This document shows, piece after piece, positions 33,329 to 43,700 of a DNA stretch of 45,466 nucleotides; positions within the stretch are counted from its first letter, which is position 1, and every line of letters starts with the position of its first letter. The DNA is from Euryarchaeota archaeon UBA549 (GTDB lineage Archaea > Thermoplasmatota > Poseidoniia > Poseidoniales > Poseidoniaceae). Made by a program: the position numbers and the translations under genes. The notes under the pieces are model-generated. The model had not been told where the DNA came from. It saw only the letters and a program-made list of their open reading frames with translations, and did no database searches. Location: assembly GCA_002495645.1 (NCBI GenBank), contig DAGF01000095.1, positions 1-45,466 on the forward strand, written 5' to 3'.

Positions 33329-33335
33329 AATTAAA
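33329..33335 (-). promoter_or_regulatory. TATA element of the maltodextrin transporter operon
   Basis: TTTAATT on the minus strand lies 23-29 nt before the ATG at 33306, so the mRNA is probably leaderless or nearly so. Confidence 0.5.
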
Positions 33336-33336
33336 C

Positions 33337-33360
33337 CTCGTGCGAGCACCGGAAACGGTG
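33337..33360 (-). promoter_or_regulatory. Two adjacent inverted repeats upstream of the transporter operon TATA
   Basis: On the plus strand CTCG-TG-CGAG (33337-33346) touches CACCG-GAAA-CGGTG (33347-33360). Both sit directly upstream of the TATA element and 1 nt after the HAD gene stop. They may be operator half-sites for a sugar-responsive regulator, or a 3'-end hairpin of the HAD transcript. Confidence 0.35.
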
Positions 33361-33361
33361 T

Positions 33362-34036
33362 TCATTCGAATCCCATCAGCGGAAGGATGTCGCGGAGGTC
33401 CTTGTTGCGAACAATGGGCACGCCTGCTGAAGCAAAGGCCTCTTCCGAAGATGCGCGACTGGGGTTGAATCCGATGAAACGGCTCCCTTCAACCTGCATG
33501 GAGAGGTCCATTTCCGAATCCCCCACTGAAACGCAAGCTTCGGCGTCAAAACCGTTCATCTCAAGCAGGCGAGTGATGATTTCACCCTTACCGGTTGCAT
33601 GGAGTCGGCAAACGCCCTCATCGGTCAAGTAACCCTCGTCATCAAAGACAAACCCGTTGGCAATCCAGTCGTCGACATTGAGCATGCTTGCAATCGAACT
33701 GACAAAGAGGTCAACACCTGCGCTGACGATGGCGACAAAGACGCCTTCATCCTTCAGACGCTGGACCGTATCCCGTGCACCAGGCATCAACTTGACTCCT
33801 GCGTAGGACCGGAACAGCTCATCCTGGTGGATGGGGTCCTGGACCGCCTTCCACATTTGAATGTCCGAGCGCATGAACTCCACGTCGCTAATCTCGCCTC
33901 GGATAAACCGGTTCAAGTTCAGCGCATTGTCCGTTCCAAAGGCATCGTGCAGCGTTCTCCATGAACTGACAGCGTCCACGAGAACGCCATCGCAATCGAA
34001 CACAACCACATCTGGCCGTCCACGAGCGTCTTCCAT
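33362..34036 (-). CDS. HAD-superfamily phosphatase, SerB-like
   Basis: This 224-aa haloacid-dehalogenase phosphatase resembles phosphoserine phosphatase. Motif I is FDCDGVLVD (nucleophile and acid/base Asp), motif II is VAIVSAG, motif III is the lysine in TGKGEII, and motif IV is VGDSEMD. A helical cap lies between motifs I and II. Closest in style to SerB, it could make serine from phosphoserine, but HAD substrate calls from motifs alone are weak and a sugar-phosphate role near the glucan locus is possible. Start ATG 34036; TTTCAA lies 23-28 nt upstream, so it likely has its own promoter. It lies between the giant surface gene and the transporter operon on the same strand. Confidence 0.88.
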   Translation of the reverse strand: MEDARGRPDVVVFDCDGVLVDAVSSWRTLHDAFGTDNALNLNRFIRGEISDVEFMRSDIQMWKAVQDPIHQDELFRSYAGVKLMPGARDTVQRLKDEGVFVAIVSAGVDLFVSSIASMLNVDDWIANGFVFDDEGYLTDEGVCRLHATGKGEIITRLLEMNGFDAEACVSVGDSEMDLSMQVEGSRFIGFNPSRASSEEAFASAGVPIVRNKDLRDILPLMGFE

Positions 34037-34056
34037 GTGGATACCTGCACTACCTA

Positions 34057-34066
34057 CCTTGAAAGG
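34057..34066 (-). promoter_or_regulatory. TATA element of the HAD phosphatase gene
   Basis: The palindromic CCTTTCAAGG contains TTTCAA 23-28 nt before the ATG at 34036. Confidence 0.4.
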
Positions 34067-34093
34067 CTTCGCACATCACAACAAGCGCACCAA

Positions 34094-34147
34094 GGAGAGG
34101 AGGCCCAGAAGGGCCTCGCTCTCCGAGGCGTTCGTCCGTAGGACGAA
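34094..34147 (-). terminator. Two strong tandem hairpins after the giant surface gene
   Basis: In the 137-nt gap, TTCGTCC/GGACGAA (34131-34137 with 34141-34147, 3-nt loop) is followed in minus-strand order by a 13-bp stem with one bulged base. That second stem is 34094-34106 with 34111-34124, inner arms AGGCCC and GGGCCT around a 4-nt loop. They lie 27-80 nt after the stop codon at 34174. No long T-run follows, so they may end, process or stabilise the very long transcript rather than act as an intrinsic terminator. Confidence 0.45.
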
Positions 34148-34173
34148 GTCGCTGATTTGACGTCAGTCAGGCC

Positions 34174-34740
34174 TCAAGCCTTCTTGTCGTAGCTCAGGTC
34201 ATCCCAAGTTCGGAGCAAAGCACCGTCTCCGTTGAGTGGAGCATAGCTCAGGGTGATCGTAGCGTCTTCAAGAGGCGTGCCATCAGGAGCGTGGGTGCGC
34301 ACAAAGATCGTATCTCCGGAGTTGAAGGTCGAAATCGACCGGGTCTCCGTTTCTGAGATTTGTTCCTTGGTCACCGAGTCCACGAAGGTCACGAAGGCGT
34401 CGCTGTTGGCGGGGTTGAACCCGTACACGCCGGCACTGTCAGCCAGGTTGACCGAGTAGGTGTTGAGCGCACCCGTTGCGTTGGTGTAGAACACCTTCAC
34501 TTCAACCGCTTGGGTTGCAAGCGGGGTTTGGGATTGCTCAACCGTAATGCGCCAGTGGCCTTGATCGGCATCGAAGCCATCAATGTCTTCAATGTCAAAG
34601 GTCACACGAGGCACACCCTTCACGTCGGTTTCAGCAAGACTGGAAGCCCACACGTAGATGACACCAGACAGAACCACGGTGATGGCGACCATCAGGATGG
34701 TAGCGATCACAGGGCTGACTGCAGCGTCGTCTTCAGCCAT
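34174..34740 (-). other. Type IV pilin module at the C-terminus of the giant protein
   Basis: These 188 codons, beginning at an internal ATG (34740), have the full form of a euryarchaeal pilin. A short acidic leader (MAEDDA) is followed by the H-domain AVSPVIATILMVAITVVL (34722 on), ending near YVWASS, and by an extracellular beta-sandwich head of about 150 residues. In known archaea prepilin peptidase PibD/EppA cuts just before such H-domains. There is no stop before this ATG. The preceding bases GTGGAG lie only 3 nt from it, too close for a good ribosome site, so cotranslation with the giant protein followed by cleavage is more likely than independent initiation. Internal initiation cannot be excluded. 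Confidence 0.8.
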
Positions 34741-37700
34741 CGTCTCCACTTCTTCTTCATCGTCAGCACGGCGGCTGGCGAAGGAGAGAGCACTGACGAA
34801 GAGACCCGTGAGGGCCACTGCGACGATGCTTGGGGCGAACGATGGAACAGCGCTAGCACCGATGGTCTCCACAACATCTGGCAGGAACTGGTCCGTGGCC
34901 AGGAAGCTGCTGGCTGGTTGGTTGGCGTGGTTACACACGTCAGCCGTAGCCAAGGAGGTCATGATGTTGTTACACCAGTTGCTGTCTTCGAGGAGCGGTC
35001 GGCGTTCCGAGGTCTTCGTGGCGTTCTTACCGTACTGACCAGGCTTGGACCATGGATCGTCGCTCTGCACGTTGTTGATGATGGCGTAGTGCGAACCGGG
35101 CTCATCAGCCTGGAAGCGGTCTGCAGCCGTCACACCCATGTCGCAACCGCCATCAGCTGGCATTCGCAGACAGGTTAGAACGTCCATCTCAACCCACACA
35201 TGGGTGGTGTCCTTGGTGATGTAAACATCCTCGGTGTACTTGACGCTTGCACCGTAGGCAGGCACCTCGTAGTAGCGAGTCAACTCAACATCATCGTGTC
35301 CATCCGTGTGGTAGGTGATGGCCAGCATGTGGTCGTATCGGTATGGGCCCTCATCGCCACCGCCGTTGACGGCGATGGTGACCGGGACGTAGGTACCGGT
35401 CATGACGTTGGTGACACCGTTGAAGCTGAAGCCAGCCTCGTCGTCGAAGAAGTAGTCTGGGACCTGCTCACGGACGTTCTCAACACGAACACCAATTTCC
35501 TTCGTAGCAACACCTTGCTGGTAGTCAGCGATGGGCATCACGCTTTGGTCGTAGTTTGGCACATATGTGTCGTACTCGCCCTGCGTGGTTGGAGCCGTTG
35601 GTGTGTCTCGGAGGACCAAGCGGATCTGACAGTATTCGGAACCGGACGGTCCAATCTGATGGATACCGTTGTTGTTCAGGTAGTCAATCTCCCAGTCGTT
35701 GGCGTTGGTGGTTGCGTCCTCGATGAGGTCGAACACGAGGTCATCACCGACGATGGTCGTGGTGAAGTAGTTCGTGTAGACACACTGGTCCGTGGATTCA
35801 ACCGTCCAAGTCAAGTCGTCCATCTCGTGGTCAACGTCAGCCTTGATGGCGGAGAGGTCGTAGGTCAGGTTCGCCACGTTCTCGTCATCTTCCATCAAGG
35901 AGATGGACCATGGTAGGGCGGGGATTGAACCGTTGTCAGCCACAATGACCGTGTCGGTCGAGCGGTTCCAGTCCTTGATGACTGGAGCATCGTTGACTGG
36001 AGCGACCGAGAAGACCACATCAAAGTCAACGGCGTTCTGGTTCTCAGCACCATCGTCAGCGAGTCCGAGCGTAATCGTACACTTGCCACCCAACTCGTTG
36101 TTGGTGTTTTCAGTGATGGCCAGTTCGTTGTTGACGATGTCAACGCTGAAGGCGGAACAGGCGTCCGAAGTACCGAGGTCAACAGCGCTGGCGGACCAGG
36201 TGTAGACTTGGCGGGTTGGGGCCTGCTCGTTGGCCATGTCTCGGATGTACGAGCGGGTAGCGTTCGACACATCGCCCAGGAACTTGGTGTGAGTACCGAA
36301 GCCTTCTGGGAGGATGTTGTAGTTGCCGTCGTCTTCGGAGAAGATTGGCATACAGTCAATGAGCACACGATCTTGGTTACAGATTTCCGGAGCGTCGTTG
36401 ATGTTGTTCACCGTGAAGGTGATGTTGTGCGAGTCGCTCAATCCGTTGCTGTCCGTGACCTCGAAGGAGAACACTTGCGTACCGAATTGGTCAGGTCTTG
36501 GCGTGAAGGTCACGTCCTGACCGTTGAGCACGGCGTCCATCATGTCGACGTTGTTGAAGGCCACTTGTGTGCCCTCGGCCATGGTCCAGGTCAAGGCGGA
36601 TTCTTCGTCTTGCACGTCGTCAGCCAAGTTGGTGAGGCTGAAGGTGAAAGCACCGGAGTCTTCGTCTCGGCTGAAGTCAACAAGACCGTCAGCGGTGTCG
36701 GTTCCTTCCGTGTCGATGACTGGACAGGCGCGCTTGATGTCAATCGTGCTCTGAACGTCGGTCGTGTCGCCGGTTCCTGCCACGTAGGAGTCGTCAAAGA
36801 CGACGTTGGTGGCCATGGAGATGTCCTCAACAACAGCCCAGTCGTAAGCACAGGTGGCAGGCGTCTTGATCATCAGGTCGTAGTTCTTCTGACCGGAGGC
36901 CGTCGTGCTGCCCTTGTAGGACTGGTAAACCAAGACCTCGGAGGTCAAGGTACCGTCAGCGAGGTCGCCGTGGGTCAACTCAACGGTCATGAACTTGGAA
37001 AGGTCCTGCAAGGTTGCGGCACTGTCCAAGGTCTGCGTTGGGTGAACGACGCTGATGTCGGCCGTGGTCTCGGCTTGAACGATAGCGACGATGTCAATCT
37101 CGTCTGGCATTCCGCCAATGCGGCTCCATGGGACACCGAACTCAGCAAGCGAGGTGGAGAAGTCCACATCGATGTTAGCCGTGCTCAAGGAGGATGGGCT
37201 CCAACCAAGGAAACCATAGCTGTACAGGTCGTACGAACCTGCGCTGTCAGCCCACAAAACGTAGTTGGCGCTGAATGGCAAGTCGTGTGCACCGCCGAGG
37301 CCGTTGTAGCCAACATCGGAACCACCGCTACCGGTGTTGAGGTAAATCAACACGTCCGAGGTGGACAAGTCGGTGTTGGTCATACCGAAGTAGATACCAT
37401 CGCCTTCAATGTAGGTCGTCAGGAAGTCGTCCGTGCCGTCGCCGCTCATGACACCAGGCATAGCATAGCCGGATGGGTTGAGGGCGTTGCCGCCGTTCCA
37501 ATCTTCATCCGAGCCGTCGACCGACATGGCTTCGGGCTGGAAGGAGGTGGAAACGTAGGATGCACGCTCGTCGTCGGTGGACATCAAGAGGAGACCAACT
37601 TCGCTGGATGGAGCAGCACCCAAGTGGGTGGACTCAATGCTCATGAGGTTGGCTTCGTCGATGACAGCGGAACTGTCAACAGCGATCTTGGTCGGGTCCA

Positions 37701-40700
37701 GCGTGTTGCCGATGGAGGTGACATGGGCGTTGGCGCCAGCGTTCACCTGCGTGGTTGCAGCGGACCAGGTCATGTTCTCGACACTACCGGTAGCATCAAC
37801 GACGGACAAAGCCGTGGTTGCGTCTGCAACACCGCCGTCCCATCGGAACGGTGTGTCTTCGACATACATACCGACAAGGCCAGAGGCGTCCATTGGGTAG
37901 ACCCAAACATCTGGGCTGCTGACCACGTGGAGACCGGTACCGGTGGTACCGCCGTCAACGTGAGCGTCAATCGCCACAACGTAGGTGTCTTCCACAGACA
38001 CACCGTAGTCGCTACCAGCGAGCGAAGCACCGCCGATCATGAACAGGTCGCCGTTTTCCTTGCTAACACCGGTGGCGTAGCCACTGATGTCCGTACCGTT
38101 GAGGGTCAGGACCGTGTTGGTGTCGTCGCCGAGGATACCGACCGTGGACGAGAGGCCATCACCGGTAATGGTGGAGCCGACGTCGCTGAAGTCGCAGTCT
38201 TCGATGACAATGGCGTTGTCGCCAAGGTCGATGACGTTCGATCCGGACTGGATGGTCACAGCATCACACGAGGTTGCGGTAATACCCACAGCGTTCGGGG
38301 AGGTTCGGCCGGCGGACAATCCAATCGTGTTTCCACTGATGTCCGGTCCGACGTAGGAGCCGCTGCCGCCAGAGGACTCAACGACGCTGATGGTTGCACC
38401 ACCGTCGCCCCACGAGTCGGAGACGACGAGGGTGTAGGAACCAGCATCCGTGTAGGTTCGGAGTGGGTTGTAGTTGGCGTTGCTGTTGAACGAGTACGTT
38501 GGCCACGAGTCCTTGGTACCGTCTGGCTTGGTGATTTCAATGCTGATCTCATAGCCCCAGCTGTCGGTACCGAGGTTCACCACGGCAGACTTGCCGGTGC
38601 CGAGCGTCCAGGTACAACTGGTTGAGCGACGGTAGTCGTTGCTGCCAATTGAACAGAGTGAACTGGTCGGTGATGGTGGAGCCTCCATGCTGTCGAGGTA
38701 CATTCCACCGTCAGCGTCCGTCAAGGTGTTGTCGGTGATGTTTCCACTGCCTCGGAAGACGTAGATACCCGTTGAGGTGTCATCACTGATACCACCGATG
38801 TCGTTGCTGTCAATGGTGAAGTCGGCCACACGGTTGAGGTAGAAGGCATCATCGCCGCCAACGACCGTGTTGTCCTGAATCAGGACATCCTCGGTCTTAC
38901 CGTTGTAGATAGCCACTGCGTGACCACCGGACGGGTTGAAATCGTTGTCGGTGATGGTAGCACCTTGCACTTCGTTTGTGGTGTAGAGCCAAACATCTGC
39001 AATCTCGCCACCGTCTTCGAAGACGTTGTTGGTGACCGTCATGTTGTCGGCACCAATCTCGTTGGTGTTGTGGCTGTAGTAGTACGGGGACCGTTCTGCC
39101 ATGACACCCACACCGCAGTCAACGAAGTTGTTGCTGTCGATGATGTTTCCATCGCCACCAGACAAAATGACACAGATGTCATTCAGGTTGATGGCGTTGT
39201 TCAGCTGGGTGTAGCCCTTGTAGTGAACGAAGGTGTTGTTGGTCAACTTGAAGAAGTCCAGTTCGTAGTTGTTGTAGTATCCGTAGCCCATTGCACCGAT
39301 GACCGAAGCGACACCAGAAATGGTGGTGTTGTTCACATCCATGTTCAACGAGTAGTAGCGGTAGCCCATGGTGAACCCTTGTGGGACACCCGTGTCGGAG
39401 ACCGCGACTGCGGTCACGCTGGCATCGTGCATGTAGAGGGTGGTTTCGCCACTGTAGTACGGGTACATTCGGTTGTTGTTCTCGAAGTTGTACGAAGCGG
39501 TTGAAATCCAGGTGCTTCCGTTCCAGTTGTGCTTGCCTTGACGGAGGTACATGAATGGAGCATCCATCATGACGGTCTCGCCAGCAAGGTCGTTGCCGCC
39601 GTGGCTTCGGAGGTAACCGTACTCAACCAATCCATTGCTGAAGGTACGACTACCGGATGAGCTGAGGCCGCTTGCGCAGCGGTCCTGCTTGATGTAGGAT
39701 GTCGAAGTGTAGCAGATACGGGCGGTGTACTCATCCTCGAGGTACACGGTATCGCTGTTGCCAGCGGTGTCCGTGAGGCTCATGGTGTGGAACGCATAGC
39801 GGAAGTCGGCAGCATTGTTGCTGCTGCCCGACCAGAAGTAGTCGATGGTAGCAGATGCAACGGCTTCGTATCCGTTGAGGTTCTTGGTACAAACGCTCGC
39901 ACAGGAGCCGCTGTCAACGGTTTGGGTCACGAAGGTGATGTCGTTCGCAACGCCGTTGGCATCGGTTTCCGCCATGCCGGTCACAGTACCTTCGGCGTCC
40001 TTCAGAATCACCGTGGTTCCGTCAACATCCTCGGCAGTGCCGGAGACGTTGGCCTGCAGCGTGATGTCCACTTGTCGCAAGCGGCTGAAGTCACCCGTTC
40101 CGGTCACTTCAACTGTTGCGGTGTCAATGGAACCTTCAATGAATTCCATCGTCGAGGAACCCGAAATAACCACGTCCTTCGTGTTGGACATGACAACATC
40201 GGTGAGGATGAACTCACCCGATCCGTCGGTGTCGATACCGATGGCGTTGTTCTCAATGGTCATGCTCGAGAATTCAACAGTAGCTGCTGTTCGAGATGCG
40301 TACTTGAAGGCCGCACCAGCGGAACCGGTAATGGTACCCGACAAATCGCCACCAACGTCGGTCTGGTAGTACATACCTGCGACGAGTTGGTTCTCCAAGT
40401 CCATGTTCATGAGGTCGATTTGACCTGAGCCCGTGTTGGAGAACAAGACACCGTAGTTTCCGTCGGTGACACTCACTCCGTCAGCGGTAGCAGAGGTTTG
40501 TCCGATGATTTCCATACCAGACTGCGTTGGTCCAATGACATCGATGTCTTCAAAGTGGCCAGCGGCGAATGCGCCACCGATTTCAATACCGGTGGTAGCA
40601 TCGTTGATGGTTCCATCCTTGAAGAGAGGTGTACCGGATTCACGGACGTAGTCCCCAAGGTCGCTTGGGTCGTTTCCTGAACGGGCCACGAAGTCATAGC

Positions 40701-43700
40701 GGTCTTGGTAATTGTCAGCACCACGGTGGAGGACGTCCATCCACAAGTAAACCTTGGAAATGTTGCCTCCGTTGGCGGTTGCGCTGGAGATGTCGACGAC
40801 CGGGAAGGTCATTCGAGCACCCTGTCCAGAGTTCATGTAGTAGGTGTAGGCGTAGTCTTGACAGATTCCGTAGTTGTTGGGGTAGCCACCAGCAGCATAG
40901 CTTGGTGGGTTTCCAACGGTACCAGGTTGACCAGGTCCGTTCGCGGGTTGTCCGTTGCTACCTTCAGGCGGAGCGTAAACACCGTTGAAGTAGAAGCTTG
41001 GAGAGTAAGCACCCCAGTACTTGTATGGGTATCGGGACTGGAAGTTTCCTGTTGGAGAGAAATCCGTCACTTCCCAATCAAATCCGAACTCGTCAGGAGC
41101 CTCGTAGTAGTCAGGATAACCGACAGAGAACTGCCCGAGCCAATAGCGGTAGAAGTAGAAGAAGTAGCCGTCAAAGCTGCCGTAGTTGTTTCCGGGGGAT
41201 TCAGCACCATAGTAGTTGCAGTGCCACGATGGGGCACCGCCGCTACCGCCGTTGTAGGTGTGTGTTCCTGCCGTCACAGCCGGGTCGTCCGAACCGTACG
41301 GATAGTATCCTTCTTGGCCGCTGTCAGTGATGTTCCATGCGTTTCCAGCATCGTCCTCAAACATGACGTTGTATCGGTCGGTGAGGAAGTAGTACTTGCT
41401 CGTAGCGTAGTTGTAGCCTGGGTGAGCGTTTCCACCAGCATAGATCGAGTTGGCTCCAACCTGCAAGTAATCGCCCGTGCCCAGGTAGGTGGACAGGTCA
41501 ATCTTGTAGGTGGTCCAACCGGTGGTTTGACCTGATAGCGAGGTACTTCGGTAGATGGTTGGCAGCGACATACCACCATAGGCGTTGATACCCACGGTGT
41601 TGCCTGTCGACGTGAAGCCGTCGACTTGCGGAGCTCCGTTGTAGCTCTGGATACCGATAGCAGCGTTCTTGACGATGATGTCAGTGAGCGTTGCGCCGGA
41701 GTTTTCAATCCAAATTGCCGTACCGGTCTGACCGGTGTTGATGATGCTGGACGAATCGATGTTGGCAGAGCCACCTTGGATCTTCACCGTCGCCATTTCG
41801 TCGGCATTGGCCGAGGAACCAAAGATGGTTGCGGAATCCATCATGTTCAACGTTGCACCGTTGCCGATGTAGAGCGCTGAATCCGTGGTGGTGTCCCAAG
41901 CAATGTCTCGCATGTTGGCGTTGTCAAGGGTCAGGGTACCGCCGTTCTGGATGTCCATGTGGAGGCCATAGGTCGAGGAGACCGCACGGATGACCGCTGG
42001 GCTGCCGGACGTACCATCGTTGTTGGCGGTGAGGAAACCGCTGTCCTTGATGGTGATCACGGGCGTGGTGGTGGCCGTGCTGAGCACACGGAGTGAACCA
42101 CCCATGATCTGGAAACCACAGGTATCGAGCATTATGTCGTCCTTGACGGTGATTGAGGTGTCGTCAAACGTGAACGTGTTCGTGTTAGAATCGTAGTTTC
42201 CAGTCAAATCGTAGCCGCCACTGGCCAAGGCTTGTCCGGTGTAGAAGGCGTCGTTGATCAACTTGTAGCAATCCAAGGATGGGTCGTCAAACACAATCGG
42301 TGCTGGTTCAAGAAGCAGGTCAAGGTGGGTGCCCACCGTGACGCCACCGCTTGGGTACCATGAACTAGCCAACGAAGCGTCCGGGTAGTTGTCGGGGTAG
42401 GTCTCGTTTTGACCGGCCGTACCGAATGCACGGACAACGTGGTCCTCGTAGGCCGTACCATCGCTGTCTTCAACGATGACCCAAATGCTGGTGTTTCCGT
42501 CGCTGTCGGTGGTGTGACTACCGACCTGGAACAACTCGGTCAAGGTGCTGTCGAGGACCGTTGCCGTGACGGTGTGGCCAGACTTGTACACACGTGCGCC
42601 GGAGGCCTCACGGTAAACAGAGACGTTGCCGAGTCCACCGAAGTAAATCATCGATGGGTTGGAACTCGAGGAGGACACATCGTAAGCACAGTTTCCTGTG
42701 TCTCCAGAGGAGTCCGAACAGTCGTTGCTGTTCAAGTCAACATCGATCAAAACAACATTGGTTCCGGAACGGGCCTTGGCCACTTCAACGGAGCCGCTGC
42801 TGACGCTTGAACTCGTAATGGATGATTCACCCAGCGTGATGTGGGAGTTTCGTCCGTCGATAACGTGATTGGAACTTGAACCGTGAGCAATGGTTGCATC
42901 GTTAATCGAGACCTTGTTCTTGGCCGATGAACTGGAACAGCTGCTCTTGAACGACTCGAGAGTAGGCGTATCCAAGATCATGTTCCATCCGCAACCGGAC
43001 ACCGTAATGGCTTCAACGTCCCAGTTGTCCATTTCAACCGTTTCGGAGACGATTGACGAACCGCTCATCGACACATCCTCTGCGGTGATGTCGGCGAAGG
43101 TACCGGGGTGCATGCGCTGCATGGTGATGTCGCCAGCAGTGACCGTGTCAAACACAGCGTCTGAACTGGACGGACCGTTTCCGGTTTGCGACCAGCCACC
43201 TGGGATGAGCCAGAGGTTGGCGCTGCCGAAGTCAACATCCGTCATTTGGATGCTGCCCATGGCGTTGATGCCGGAGTTGGCGTAGCTGTCAACGTCAACG
43301 TTGTTCAGGACAACATTGGAGTTGGAACCAAACATCGAGTCAATGGCCACACCGGTCTGAGCCGATGGGTTGGTGACGGTGACGTTCGAGACCGTGACAT
43401 GCTGCAAATCAACATCAATGAAGTTCACGTAGGAATTCTCAACGGTCAAGTTCTCAGCGTGCAGAGCACCAGCGGTGGAACCTGGGTAGTTGACGATGGT
43501 ACCGCCCCACGACTTACCGTCAGTGTTACAGTTCTTGATCGTCCCTTCCTTCAGGGTGGCCACGGTGTTCTCTGGGAAGTTGAAACATGCCTCGTCAACA
43601 CCGTCGACGGAGAAGTCTTCCATGGTGACAACCGTTCCTTGGCCGCTACCGTGCGTGAACACAGCGCCGACGTTGGTGAAGGTGACATCACTCATGGTGT

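Noticed and set aside
34740..34760. Strong internal ribosome site for separate pilin translation
   Set aside because: GTGGAG ends only 3 nt before the internal ATG and no stop precedes it, so independent initiation is possible but not supported.
36208..38625. 805-codon open frame on the plus strand inside the giant gene
   Set aside because: It is antisense to well-recognised domains; its Val/Gly/His-rich product has no domain pattern. Long antisense frames are expected from the C/G-ending codon use of the real gene.
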